Positions 13,747 to 26,960 of a stretch of 64,000 nt of DNA are shown in pieces. Source of the stretch: Pseudocercospora fijiensis CIRAD86 (Eukaryota; Ascomycota; Dothideomycetes; Mycosphaerellales; Mycosphaerellaceae); assembly GCF_000340215.1 (NCBI RefSeq), contig NW_006921548.1, positions 607,400 to 671,399 of the forward strand, given 5' to 3'. The translations under genes were made by a program, and so were the position numbers. The notes below the pieces were generated by a model. It did no database searches, was not told where the DNA came from, and saw only the letters and a list, made by a program, of their open reading frames with translations. Numbering within the stretch: position 1 is the stretch's first letter; each line of letters begins with the position of its first letter.

Positions 13747-14473
13747 GTCTTAGTGCCGCATCCTAGTATACCGATTGTACTAGCTGGCTTGCTTTACTAG
13801 TAGCTACTCTTCCGCGAACATAAGTTCACAAGGGAATAGGTTTCATATCAAGCCCTAGCTAGGAGAAGATAGCGATCTCTTAACTTAAAATAACCTTAGT
13901 AGCGATGCCATTTTGGGCCCGGCCGGGCTTGTACCTATATCTGCCTTATAGGCAAAGAACAGAATTTAAGCATTAAGAGTTAATAAAATTTGTTGATTCT
14001 TATAGATCTCTTATACTCTCTTCTGCGGCTTACAACTAAATCTTGCTTCTCTCCGTCTACGTTAAGTCGACTTAGGCTTTCATTCCTCCTTTTATAGTCT
14101 CGAGAGGGAACAAATCTATTATAGATACATAGATAGGCTACTTGTAGCTGCTCTACGCTAATAAGCTCGGCCTTATCCTCCTTAGCCAAATCTACCTTAC
14201 TTTCCTTAATATACGACTTCTTCGGCGCGGAATAGACGTCTAAGCGTAATAGTATCTTCGATCTATCGATTCTGCGATTATTAGGGCGCGCTAAGCCTAG
14301 CTATCGTATCGTTAATTAGCTACTACAATACGGCATCTATCGTTTAAGCGCTTAAATTGTGCTCTTTTATAAACTTCCTAAAGCTTCTAATATAGCGTTT
14401 TGAAGTTAATACAGATATCTTCGAGGAAGGCTAGCAACTGTTTTATTAAGTTGAGTATAATAGCATACTAGCA
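13747..14473. other. Spacer between two hAT elements with a short minus-strand ORF
   Basis: The segment is partly AT-rich. The minus strand at 13980-14189 is open for 69 codons, rich in Lys/Arg/Glu, and continues upstream through a similar frame with no recognised domain. It is probably the tail of another decayed transposon protein. No function is assigned. Confidence 0.3.
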
Positions 14474-17400
14474 TAGAGTTTGAATAATAATTATTTACTT
14501 AGTAGCGCCTATATTCAATATTCTAAATATAGCAACGGCCTGTATTTAAGTAAATATTTAATATTCAGTCTTCCGCGGAGGTTAATTTGCATATAATTAG
14601 CAAAAGGAAGGTAAATAGCAAAAAAATAGCAGTAGAATAGCAAAAGAAAAGGGCAATATAAGGAATTAAACCTTAGTCTTCAACTATAGCTAGTTAACGT
14701 GCTATCTACTGCACTATATTGCTAAAGATTGTCGCCTTCTACCTTATTACGAGGGTAGTATCTATCAATCTATTGTATATATACTTTTGCTATAGATACT
14801 ATAATAATAATACTGTCGGTATTACTGCAAGGCGCCTACTATGTAGTACTGCGTGTCGGTTAAGTCTTCCGGCTTATCGTCGTCTACTAAACTAGACAGT
14901 AGCTCTATAATACTAGCCTTCTACTACTGCTTAGAAGGCTTAAGTACTCGTACTATCTTACTATCGAGTTAGCTTCGGTCCTATATAATCGTACGCCTTG
15001 CGAAGCTAAAGGTGCGCTTACTCTTAGCGGATATAGCAAACGCGGACAATACGTTAATTGCTAGTCGAGATAGTAAAGGCTAGGCTTGCCGCTATACTAG
15101 CAATAGCTACTAGTCTAGTAGACTTAACCGTCTATTGTTCTCGATAGGTAGTAGACTAGCGGCGGTATATATAAAGCTGTTAAACTCGTTAGTTATAGCA
15201 CTAACAACGTTAGCTTCTTGTTACTACGACTCGAAGCTAGTAAGCTCTATAACTGCGGTTAGCGCTTATTACTAAGCCGACGAGTAGTTGAACTTGTCCT
15301 TGTATTCTTACTATAACGACCTCGCTCGTTCGAGTACTAGCTATAACTAGTCCGCCTTCTTGTTACTAGTCTAGCGCTTCTTAAGCTAGGCGAGTCGCTT
15401 TGAAGGGTATAGCAATAGTGCTATAACGTAGGCTCTAGACTCGTTAATAAGTCGATAGTATTTATTAAATAGGAGCTAAGAGACAAGAATTGACTTTATA
15501 ATAGCCGGCCTATATTAATAGTGCTAAAGCGACTTCTCGTGATAGTTAACAAGGTATTCTATAGCTTCTTAGAAGCTGTCTAGTATATAGCGATAGCTCT
15601 ATAACCGTATAGTAACCTCCTTAAAGGGATAAAGGAAGTTACGCGTATATTTAATAACTGTCTAGTCCGAGTCGGAAAGCGCTATATCTTATAGTAAAGG
15701 CTCTCGCTCGAATAGTAATTGCAGTGTCAGCTTTGCCGTAATAGCTTCTTCTATAAGCAATAGCTAACTATTCTAGCGAGTCTTACTAGGCGTCTTTAGT
15801 ATAGCGGTAGTAACGGCGGACCTAGCGAGGAATTTGAATATAGCCTATAGAACGTCGTCTCGTAGACAGAGTAATAGGTTATACAGCTTCTAAAGGGCTT
15901 CTTGTTTAGTAAACGAGGCAACGTTAATATCTAGCTAAGCGGAGATAGATATCGTATCGGTAGTACCTTCGGCGGTATTGTAAGCGGCTATTTGCTATTT
16001 AATAAAGGTACGCTCGTTGTTCTTCGCCTTCTTAAATGCTATCTTAGCGGACTCTATAGACTCTAACAATATAAAGGCTTGTATTACGAGGTTAATAATG
16101 TGTCTAATATAGCGAAGCTTCCGCGACTTCTTAGTCTAGCCGATAACGCCTTAAGAGCGAAGGAAGCGCTTAATCTTACGTATTAAGGTATCGTTAGAGG
16201 TAAGGTTATCGCTTGTAATCTAGCCGATATTGTTAATAATATTATACTAGTTAAAGACGTCAATTAGCAGTTGTGCGAGCTTAGCACTAGTATAGCGTAT
16301 AACGATAACCGGCAGGTCGAGAAGTACTTATTATAATCGGCTATTCTTATCGACAAACTAGCAGTTAATAGCTTAGAAGCACTTATAGCTATACTGCGAC
16401 TTCTACGTATCTATATAGAAGTAAATCGAGCTAATAGCAGTAGCTATTATCTCTATTACTTAATCGCGTATATTATAGAAGTTGCGGAAGACTCGAGACC
16501 GTAGAGCGGACTTAGCGTATAGAAGGACGTAAGAAGCCTCGGGGTTAATAGCTAGTATTATATTATAGAAGGCGGTAGAAACTAAGGCGTTAAAGGCGAT
16601 ATAGTGCTTAGAGGAGAAGGCGGCGAGTGCGTTACGATATTGCTATATTCTAGCAGCGTTGTATAGGATATTGCGAGCCCTCGTCTCTTCTATTAATACC
16701 TTCCGTAAAGCCTAAGAAGCTATTACTGCCCGAATATCGCCTTAATAGCGGTTCTTGTCCTTATCCTTATACTTGCTAATAGGCAGAGTGTATCTACGCT
16801 ATAGATAAAAGTCGCAATTGCTTATAATACCGTACTATTGTCCTAAATCTAGCTCGCCTGCAACCTTGTAGCATAGCTCAAACTTGCAGTACTAAATTAT
16901 ATATCTATAGTCGTCTATTTATAGGTCTTCCTATTCGTACGGCCTTCTTAGGTATTATACTACCTCCGGATCTAGCTCTTTCTACTTCTTTCTCTTTATA
17001 CTAGGCGCCGGCAGGGGTATTAGAACTCGTAGTATAGATGCTATTAATTATTGCGTAGATTAAGTCAATTGCGAGTTAGTAGATAGTATAGCGATTAGGG
17101 TCGGATTTAGCACTTCGCCGAGGTTGCTATCGCTTTTATCGCTAGCGCTATTGCTATACTTCCGCTTTCGAGGCTCGTTGTTTTCCCGTTGCGATACTTA
17201 GCTATTTAGCAAATTTTCCTACGCTTTCTATATTAATTTATAGGTAGTACGGAGGTTAACTATAGCGGAGTTTGTCGTCGAGGTATAATTGTTAGCATAG
17301 ATTTGAAGAATTTGAGTTTACTAAAGCTATTAGTGCCTTGCAAAAGGGCCTAGACGCTAGAAGCGGGGGATTAGGGCCTACTACTATATCTTCTAACTAA

Positions 17401-17615
17401 GCAACTAACGACTATATAGCATTAAATATTGTAGTAACACGGTCGCAAATGCGACTACTATATGTTATCTTACATACTGCATCTTCTTATATATATTAAG
17501 TACCTGCAATAGTGTTGTTCGTGCCGCATCTACCTAGAAGCCGTATTTTTAGTACCTAGCTAGCTTTAGGCCGTTCCCTTCGAATCCGCATACCTCTACT
17601 ATATATATATATACT

Positions 17616-18550
17616 ATGCCTGCACTTACAAAACAAGACGAGAACCTAATACAATAGGCCTTAGATAATGGTATAGAAGCCTACCTTGTCGTCAAAATGC
17701 TACTTAGCAACTATCGTAGCTCGCGGACTGCTATTTAGAACCGGATTACGAGGTAGAAGAAGATAGCGACTATATTTCTAGCAAAAGGTAGAAGGCCGTA
17801 TATTATAATACCGGCTATACGTAACGATCTATTAGACTTCCTAACAATAAGAAGTATATACTAGCTCGAAGAGATATAGATAATATTGCTAGAAAATCAC
17901 TAAGAATAGGTCTCACAATCGACTATTAGTCGCTGTCTTAGCAGTAGTAACTTTATACACAAATTGCTGTCTCGTACGGCTTTATAAAGAGACCCTATTA
18001 CAAGGGCACTATTTAAGGCTAAGTTACAGTTATTTACGGCCTTCTAGATTGTATGCCTTAACGAGTCTTATGCTTTAGACAAGACAGCCCTTCGAAGGCG
18101 TAGATAGTTACTAAGAGGTATACTAGTAAGGGATGTCTAGCACCTATACTATTTGCAGCGATATACGATCCTTCTAGTATATACGATTAATAGCTATCTT
18201 CCGGAGCTACTAATATAGCAAGGCAGTGTTAATAGTAAAGACTTTATAGCATTCGTACGCTATCGAGTATGCTACGTTATACGCTATATCTAGGTCTACG
18301 GTTAGTTATACTACTAGACAACTATAGTACCTATTTAAGAGCTATTCTAAAGGAAATATGCTTAGCTAAGGGTGTATACCTGCTCTTCCTTCTACTATAT
18401 TCGCCTAACTATAACGCTATTAAATTGAGCTTTAAGTACCTAAAGCACTAGATTAAGAAGCACTAGCAGACAATGCCTAAATATAGGTTACCTTACTAGT
18501 AGGCAGACTTCTAGGCATACCTAGAATTAGTATATAAGCGATAGGGTAAC
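17616..18550 (+). pseudogene. Tc1/mariner-type (DDE_3 / IS630) transposase, inactivated
   Basis: The frame begins ATG at 17616 (MPALTKQDENLIQ) and reads through a helix-turn-helix-like N-terminus into a DDE core with many TAG/TAA stops. The best part (18269-18451) shows LDNYSTYL, the place of the second catalytic Asp, then LLLYSPNYNAIKLSFKYLK, which matches the YSPDxNPIE block of this family. The catalytic Glu is Lys (AAA, 18422-18424), consistent with GAA to AAA at a T|G junction. The stops and the lost Glu make the enzyme inactive. Confidence 0.75.
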
Positions 18551-19299
18551 AATATTGATTACCTAGCGCAGTTCAAGCACTATAAAGTGCTCGAGAAGCT
18601 ATATAAATATAGTCTAATACTGCCGGCGGAGATATAGAATAGGAGGCAGTAATTGCGATATACGTTAAATTCTAGCTCGATTTGTATGCGGAGTGCTAAG
18701 ACCTTTTATACTATAGTAAACCAATACTATATTCTCTTCTAAGGAACTTCTAACGGTTGCCGTTTATGCTATTGCTACTAGAAGTCATTATATCGTCTCT
18801 TAAAGGCGTAGCAATTTCGAGGCTTAGCACGTCGGAGCAAATTTCAAAATGTCCGACATTTAGCTAAATACTACATATTATTATAACAACACTACATTAT
18901 TAATATTATAATAGCCGGCAATTCAATAATAGGGGCGGCGCTATTATATAAAAAAACAACGATATAAATCGCATGTATAGTTATAGTATAATCTATCGAC
19001 AACTAAAATTAATATTATCGGCTAAGCTTAAAGGTAGTAAGGAAAGCGGAGGTAGGGCTTAGAATAGCAAATTTGATGTCAAACATTTAGCTATTAAAAA
19101 TTCAATACCTATATAGCGCTAGAAGTCAACTATACTCTATCTAAATCAATCTATATAAAGTACGCGGTCTACTTATAGTATTACCTCTTGTACCTCTAAG
19201 GTATAGAACCAAAATCGGATAGGTAGTTATAGTGATCTAGATAGCTAGGGTTAGCAAAGCTAGCTTGTTATTATGTCGGCTTCGTACCTCTTAATTTCG

Positions 19300-20950
19300 G
19301 CTACTTTGACGTATTATAGTAAAGTCTATAACTCGCTTACGAAGCGCCTATCTAATGCCGAAGGCCGGCACTACTCTCGCTAACCTATTCTTATTCTCTT
19401 AGCGTCGTAGTTGTCTCAAATTCTAGGCATTATCTATAATAGCTTTAGTAATGGCCTCCTGCCTATCCTGCTATATCGGATACTATTAGAAGAACTAGAC
19501 TAAGAAGAGAGGTGTCTCTATATAGTTACCTAATATAGTGCTAATATCCGGCGGCACTAGCGAGCTACGGAGCTGTTACTATAGTATAGATTGGACCTGC
19601 TATTAAGGTTGCAGAGCGCTTATAATAGCAGGGTTAGCTATTATTAGCTAAAACAGTATCGGGTTAAACTGTTGCTACTATTGCTACTATTGCTGCTATT
19701 GTTGTTGCTAAAGCAAGGCTATAAGCAAGATAGACTCGCTGCCGCTACTGCTATTGCTAGTCGGTTGCTGTCGCTCGGCAGTAAGAGCGCCTATAAGACT
19801 GTCGATTATATACTGTTGCTAAGAAGCCTTATTCTTCGTAGAAGCGGCGGTCTTAGCCTATACGTATTCTTCGTAAGAAGCGACAATCTTGTCGGCAATC
19901 TCTATAGGCATATAGTATAGAAGAGCGCTATTAATTCGGACTATATTAGCAAATTCCTTTGCGTAAGAGCCTATTACACTATAATAGACTCTACGGCGCT
20001 TGTAATAGCCAATTCTACGACCTAACTGCTTGTTGTCGTACTAGTAATTATTGTATTTAAACTACTTAAATACTGTCGAGAATACCTCGTCGTCTTTACG
20101 GCATTCTTCCTTCGTCTTATTATTAGTGTTCTTTCGGCTATTCTTAACCTAAGAGGCTAGTTGTAGCGGCTCTAGTAGATCGCTATCAATCTTGACAAAC
20201 TAATTACTATTTAGTAGAGTTAATAGTCGATTAGGCATAGCAACGCGCTTATAGCTCTTAAGGACCTTAATAACATAGTAAGTGTTAGCATTAGCGCAAT
20301 AGCGCAGGAACTCAGCTACCTCTTTATAATAGTCGTCCTCGTAGATAATATTATAGAAAGTCTTCGAGCGCTTCGGTATAAATAGCCGTATATAGTAGAT
20401 AGTAAATACACGGTCTAGCTGTTATTGTAAGCCAAGCCCTTCTACAAAAACCTATAAGGCTACTCTATCTTCAACCTTCTATATTAACTGCGCTATCTTA
20501 TTATTATTTAGCCTCGAGTAGGCAAAGTCTATATTATTATCTTCTAGTATATTATTTATAGTTATAATATTGTGCTGTTTGCCGTATAATCGATACTAAA
20601 CGATCTATATAAGATCTGCGCTAAAGGGCTTCTTGTTCGCTCGTAGCTTCGGCGTTAGTATAGCTTTAGGCGTGCGTAAAGTCGGTCGGCGTCGCGAGCT
20701 GGCTTCTAAGTACGATTTCTTAATAACGCTATTAGATGTCGATAACAGCTTAGCAGAAGGTTTATTAGATAGGTCGGCGCTATTATTCTGCCGTTTAGAT
20801 AATGTTTTGCGGGTCTTGTTTCGTAGTGTTTTGCCCTTAGTCGATTTCCGCTTGCGTAAAGAAGCTAGCTTTACGCCCGTAGCTAGTACCTTCGGCGCCT
20901 CCGTAGGCGACTAGTCCTTCTTAATACTCTGTCTTATATAATGCTAACCC
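19300..20950 (-). pseudogene. Unrecognised decayed ORF with a Gln-rich segment
   Basis: On the minus strand one frame stays largely open across about 1.6 kb, broken mainly by TAG/TAA codons of the RIP type. The N-terminal part is basic (runs such as RRRPTLRTPK), the middle contains SKTFYNIIYEDDYYKEVAEF and a conserved-looking NRLLTLLNSNQFVKID stretch, and the C-terminal part has a glutamine run (complement of the cta/ttg-type triplets around 19670-19715). I do not recognise the family. It faces the DDE transposase within the same terminal inverted repeats, so it may be a second gene of that element or a captured passenger. Confidence 0.4.
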
Positions 20951-22686
20951 CCCTTAGCGGGTATACTAGTTCTACGAGACGCTAGTTTTAGTACGATTAC
21001 TAGCCTCGGCGGAACTGTCTTCCTACGAATAGAAGGCTCGGAAATAGTAGAGAGAGGTAGTATTTAGGAGGTCCTCTCTAGGTTAGAATGCACTAGTTCT
21101 ACCGCTCCTTTCGACCGTATATATATTATAGGCTCGTCGTTACTTGTCTCTTCGCCTAGCAATCTATTCTCTTTATCGTCGTCGTTGTTACTATCCTTGT
21201 TATATAAAGAGTTAAGCTACTAGCTAAACCGCAAGCCGTCGTCCTATATAGACAGATTGTCGAATACTTCTTAGGTACGTAGAAGATATACTTCTCGTTA
21301 GTATAGTTGCTCGTTAAACGGAATAGCATTAGGCGGAAATAGTGTATATTGTTGCTATAGAAACTAGTATTTAAAGTCGCGTTATATAAACGGGGGCGGG
21401 TTAGGAATTTAGGAAGAGTCTATAGGTAGACTACTAGGCAAATCGTTATATTCTATAGTAATACTGTCTCTGCTATTAGACTAAGTCTTGGCAATAGTAT
21501 TATAATGCATTCTACGCGAAAAACGCATATAGAAACGTAGTATAGTAGTGTTGTTATATAGAGTTCTATATAGGTTAGTAGTGCTCGAATCCCCGCCTCG
21601 GAGCGTCTAGGCCCTTTTGCAAGCTAGAATATGCGGCCGGAAAGGCCCGTTAGCGGACCGCTCTCGGTTATGCTCTCCGGATACGATAATTAGGCTAGGT
21701 TAAGCCTTATATAACGCAATAGGACCCTAAACAAGCAGTAATAGCATATGCGGTACTACGGAAGCAACTAATACCTCCTATAATCTATCTTCTTCCTTTA
21801 TAACAATACTACTAATACACTCCTTCTTTATCGCTATTGCCGCTAAGGTATTACGAGCGCGCTACGTAGAGAGCTCTTCCGTAAACTTACAATCCTCGCC
21901 GCTACGTAGTATATATAGGTTACAACTATATAGATCCGTATACCTAAAGTACCTCGCCCTCTCTTCTACCCTTCGAATCCGATTACGATATACCTCGCAC
22001 CGACAGTCTACTAGATATACTAGTATATAGTTACCCTCCTTTCGAATATACTCCTCGAAAGCGCTCGCCTTCTTCGCGTAGATATCGAGCTTAGCGTTCT
22101 TTACGATTAGTCGGTGCTTAATAGCCTAGTATTCTTTGCTAAGGTCTCGATAAGCCTTACTAAGGCCTTTAATAGCCTTCTCGGAAGCCCTTATCTTAGC
22201 GGACTAGTCTTCGAGCTACTATAGTGCCTTTAACGTCTTCCTAGGGTTCTACCGAAGCCTCTTAGTAATAGGCTCTTCTTCTAGTATATAGTTACGCTTA
22301 ATTTTAGGCTTAGTCTTAACAATAGGCTCGACTACTAGCGGTAGTAGTATTATTAGTAGCGGCGGCAATATTAGCGATAACGAGCCTTTAGACTCGGAGT
22401 CTAATAACTACGTACGACTTAGCACTACTATTTATATAATAACAACATCGACCTTCTTCTACCTCGATTACTTCTACGCGTTTGCCGCCTATCCTCGAAA
22501 GTATATTATATAAAGAAAGAGCCTAAAATACTGCAAATTCGGATATTTATATAGGATCTGTATACGCCGACGTATTGCCTAGTAAATACTTAATATTCAG
22601 TCGTATTCAGTGGATCTATATTCAAATTCATATTCAGACTGAATACTGAATACACTAAATACTAAATAATCATTATTTAAACTCTA

Positions 22687-25012
22687 TGTATACCAGGCAT
22701 GAAGATTTGTCGACTGGCAGGAGACGGGCGGACAGCACTCTCCGCGTGGTGTCTAATGACCTGTACTTCTATGCGAAGGGATCGTAATCTTCGAATTTCT
22801 GGTCCATCATTTGCCTTGATGGAGGCATATGACTTTCGGTCTCCGATGGATCTGTCTAGAGGAAGAGAGCTACATTACTCCATTCCGATGCGACTGGGCT
22901 TCGGGCGCGTGTTTGGCATGTGCTAGCAAAGTCACAGCCGATGCTTGAGCTGAGCGGCGCAGAGGTCATATGTATTTGAAACGGTTGATAATCGCTTTCG
23001 AGTCGCTTCCCGAAGTGGTTTGGGAAGAGCACATCTCGGGGATCGCGCAGAAGAAAAGCAGAATGAAATCTTAGAGCGATACTTTGACTTCCCGTGGGAC
23101 ATGCGGTCAGGATGAATATTCTAGTAGGAATGATCAAAATCTGTCGACTGTGCTTAAAGCTTCAAAATGCCATTGAGTCCCGATCATTGCCCTCGAACGC
23201 TGCTGAAAGCCGGAAGCCATCCTGCTGTGCCAAGAGCAATGGTGCATACTTCGCTGCGTACGATGACTAGACTCTTACCCTCTAGAATTGCGTTTTGTAT
23301 AGTACGTGATGCACCCGTGTTGGGCGGCTCCTGCGACCAGCTCTGTGCGACTCAAAGGCGACTTTTCTGTGTCTCGCTTGACTTGGTAGGAGGTACCTGT
23401 AGACTATTAATGGCCGGTCCTGGCTCTGCTGGCAGTAGCCTTCAACAGATCAGACCTCGCTCTCTCTTCTGTATCAATGTCTGCGAGTATGAACACCAGC
23501 GCTCTTTCTTGCGTTCAGGGCTTTTAGGGAGGATGGAGCACAGACTTTAAGGGTATGTTCGCGTCTGACTGACCTCATTATTATATCAGACAATATCAGA
23601 TCTCTGGCTTCATCTGCTGCATGGCGGGTCTTGAGACATCCTCGCCGACTTGCTGAGCAAAGGCTTGACCAAAACTGAAAGATAGTTATCTCCTCTTCAG
23701 CCAGGATCAGTGTGTGAAGGGATACTCGAGTCTAGGTCTCAGTTCGCTGGCCACTATGCATGCTAGCTGGACCAGGACGGCGTTAGGACTTGGCCTAGGA
23801 GGACGGGCTTCTGGGGGCTAAATTGAAGGAGTTCTTCCTCGGTAGATGTACGAGTGAGGAGCAGGAAGCAGAGCACTTTGTTCCACTGCCCGGTAAGGTG
23901 AGCTCGAGATGAGGCTGAGATATCTGATCAATCGAAGTCTATAGCAATGGCAGGCATGGTGACAATATCAGCTGCTGTCACACTGACGACGCAGCCTGCT
24001 GAGCGAGTGAAGAGCAGAAGCCGTCGGTGTATCTAAGGCCTGGATTATGATATCTGCCTTCCAATCATCTGCACAAGGCCCAGTAGCTGCTGTTGTGCTG
24101 CCGTTGGCGGCGATGGCAAGCGAGAGTAGGGAAGTCGACGTTAGCACGGCAATTGGAGTCAACGAGCCTTCCGCAGAGGCTGATGATGCCGATAGGTTTG
24201 GCTAGCATCATTCCAGCCACATGCATCTTGCCATTTCCACGAACGCAACCGCGTAGTCCGACGCTCTGCACCTCCTAGCAAATGTCTGGGATGACCTTCT
24301 CAGTCCTGGCAGCCACATTGTAAGCCATCATGGCCACATTTGTCAATATGTCTAGCTAATCTCTGCCTTCCACTGTTGTCGTCGTTGACACCCTCTAAGT
24401 CCATTCTGCAACAGCGAAGGTTTTCAAGGCGATGCAGTCCTGAGGTCGTGATGGTAGAAGGTGGCCTCTCAATACAGACTGGAATTGGCGTTGGATAGCT
24501 TGAGCAGCGTGTGGATGGTGCTTGGGATACATTGCCTTCGCTTTCCGGGCCCAGTCTTGACCGCTTCTAGTCCCTTAATCAACCGCCTCCTCCGCCGCCG
24601 CCTTTCTCATTCTGATTGTTCACAGTCCGACCGGAGAGCGGCTTGAATGCAGTCGTTGCAAAAGCACTCCTGCCTCTAGAGTCCAATGTCAGACCACTTC
24701 GAATAAGGCTAATCTTCCCCAGCTTCCCATTGCAATGAGATCCAGTCTCTAAGGCTGTTCGCGCAGCAGTAGCAGCAGCAGAAACTGTGCGAAAGCTGCT
24801 CATCATAACCTTCACGCCGTGCAGTCGTGGATTCTGCATGCGATCCAAGGTTGGGTTGCATATGCGCCGATGTACGGGAAGCTAGTTGCTGGGTGGTTTG
24901 ACAAGAGAGCAAGCAAGACGGAGTACTAGGGCGACAGCGAGATGTATGATGTTGAGCTGCCAGCGAGGGACGAGGACTGAAGTATAGAAAGAGGCTCTGT
25001 CGATCATTAAGG
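22687..25012. other. Balanced-composition block B; no gene supported
   Basis: About 2.3 kb of near 50% GC between the hAT cluster and the Copia element. It contains short open frames on both strands (longest 127 codons at 23167-23550) and a proline/glycine-codon triplet run near 24587-24605, but no domain, signal or splice pattern I can defend. It is probably a surviving fragment of ordinary host DNA cut out by the flanking insertions. Confidence 0.5.
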
Positions 25013-25227
25013 TAATTTTATCTCTAATACATACTAACGACATCCGATAGCACTGTGAAGGTGTAGAACATAATTGAGCCCCTATCTCTTCTAACTAGGT
25101 TGCTATAGGCTAACTATATAGACAGCCTTACTATTGTCGTACGTTTCCGGACACCTTCCTTTAGTAACAAATTACCTTAGCAGTAGCGCTGTCCTCTTTA
25201 TTTAATTCTCCTACTAACTAGCTACTG

Positions 25228-25446
25228 CTATACTAACCGTATATTATTTAGGGGATTAAGGTAAAGCCTTTTAAGAATGCCTTCGAACGTAGCTCTCGGA
25301 AGCGCCTTTGTAAACATGTCCGCTAGGTTGTCCTTCGTATTAACTCGCGCGATGTTTATCGTACCCTCTGTAACTTGTTCTCGAAGAAAGTAATATCGGA
25401 GTTCTATACACTTCGTTCGTAAATAGAACTCTAGGTTCTTCGACAA
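25228..25446 (-). pseudogene. Copia RNase H C-terminal fragment
   Basis: An open 72-codon stretch reading KCIELRYYFLREQ, then VNTKDNLADMFTKALPR, which is the conserved end of Ty1/Copia RNase H (the HIDIRYHFIRE and T(E/K)xxLADIFTKAL blocks). The expected HID reads CIE, suggesting damage. It marks the 3' end of pol of copy 1. Confidence 0.85.
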
Positions 25447-26960
25447 CTTTATCGCGGTATTATTGTCGATATAGAGGGTTACCGCGTCTTAGATAAAGCT
25501 AGGAATCCTTAGTTCTTAAAGGAAGTTCTTTAACTAGATAGCCTCCTTCGCGGCTTCTACTACTGCGATATACTCTGCTTTATATATAGACATTGCAATA
25601 CTCTTTTGCCTCTTCGAGGCCTAGGTAATAGGGCTACTAGCAATCGTAAACGTATAGCTAGTAGTAGATCGCCGTGTGTTATAGCATCCTGCCTAGTTAC
25701 TATCGACGTACCCTATAAGTTTATTAAGGGAGTAATATAGGATAGCAGTACCTTTAGTCGAGTCGGGATCTCGACTAGTCCGCTTACTTTGCTCTCCTAC
25801 TCCTACTTAGCTATCGTCTAACTTACTGCTATAGTTCGGTCCCAATTTAGGGTATTTTTTCAGGTAGGCGTAGATGCGTCGTACGGCATCTAGGTAACTT
25901 TAATTAGGATTAGAACTGTACCTTAACACTACTCCTACTACGTAGGTGATGTCTAGTCTTACTACCGTTATTAAATAGTTAAGCGATCTAACTATTAACT
26001 AGTAGCGACGTATAAAGTCGAGTCCTTTAACTTCTCCTTTATTATTTGTTAACTTCCTCGATACGTCTATAGGTATAGACACTAGTCTTAAGTCGTAGAG
26101 GTTGAATCTAGTAAGGAGCTAATCTATAAAGGCTTGCTAATATAGATGAATGCTCCTACTATCGTCCTGCGAGATATACATGCCTAAATAATAGGCGCAT
26201 TCTCTAAGATCGGAGACAGTAAAGCGCTTTTTTAGCTCCTCCTTAGTTTTCTTAATCTTAGCGAGGTTAGACCCGAAGATGTTAATATTATCTATATATA
26301 CCGTTATATATAGACCTCTTTCCGATCCTTACTGTGCATTAGCATCTATAAAGACTAATAAGTTATATGCTAAGGCAGTCTAGCCGATAGATACAAGATA
26401 TTCTCTAAGCTTTTAATACTACTATCGTAGGGCTTGTTTTAGTCCGTAGAGAGATTTCTCTAGTTTGAGAACCTTGCCTTTAGCTTCTAGAAAGCCCTCT
26501 AGTAGCTCTATATAGATTTCTTCTTTAATGTCGCCGTTAAGGAATGCGGTCTTAATATCTATCTAGTAATAGTGCTAATTCTTTCTAGCGGCGATAGCAA
26601 AGAATAGTTTGTATAAGGGTAGCTTAATAATAGACGCGAAGGTCTCGTTAAAATCAATCCCGTAGATTTACTAAAAGCCTCGTACTATAAAGCGTACTTT
26701 ATATCGGACTATAGAGCTATTAGGGCCTAGTTTCCGCTTTAGTACCTATCTCCCTAAAAGCGGTCTTTAATAGGTAGGTCGAGTTACTACCTTCTAGGTA
26801 TAGTTCTTAATTAAGCTATCGTATTCTTCTTTAACTGCTTGCTTCTACTAAGCCGCTTCCGGCGATCGTCTCGTAGTAGCTAGGGTACGAGGTTCCGGAT
26901 CGAGTATACCGTTTTCGGCGTATAGGAGGCATTTATACCCTCGGCGTAGTTTACTTTTAT

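Larger units (their letters stand above)
17339..21622. mobile_element. 4.3-kb terminal-inverted-repeat element nested in hAT copy 2
   Basis: The left end reads cttgcaaaagggcctagacg, continuing gctagaagcgggg. The right end read inward gives the same first 22 bases, then ccgaggcgggg. The inverted repeats extend to about 50 bp. hAT copy 2 sequence resumes on both sides, so this is a later insertion. Inside are a plus-strand DDE transposase relic (from 17616) and an unrecognised minus-strand frame (about 20950 down to 19300), facing each other. The target duplication could not be resolved. It is uncertain whether the transposase belongs to this element or is a further nested insertion. Confidence 0.55.
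14474..22686 (-). mobile_element. hAT-family DNA transposon copy 2, split by a nested element
   Basis: The ends are inverted: the left begins tagagtttgaataat and the right read inward begins tagagtttaaataat. After removing the 4.3-kb insertion at 17339-21622, about 3.9 kb remains, close to copy 1. The two copies align along their length: the TR*NS* signature with stops at the Trp positions recurs near 15765-15790, and the N-terminal region at 21800-22110 matches 12820-13130. A clean 8-bp duplication could not be confirmed at the outer ends. Divergence from copy 1 is considerable, so they are different subfamilies or old. Confidence 0.65.

Noticed and set aside
20633..20914. Plus-strand 93-codon frame rich in Arg and Leu
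   Set aside because: It is antisense to the longer, better supported decayed frame on the minus strand within the TIR element.
23968..24162. Minus-strand 64-codon frame beginning like a signal peptide (MTPIAVLTSTSLLSLAIA)
   Set aside because: Neighbouring frames over the same bases look equally protein-like, and no exon structure or homology could be recognised.
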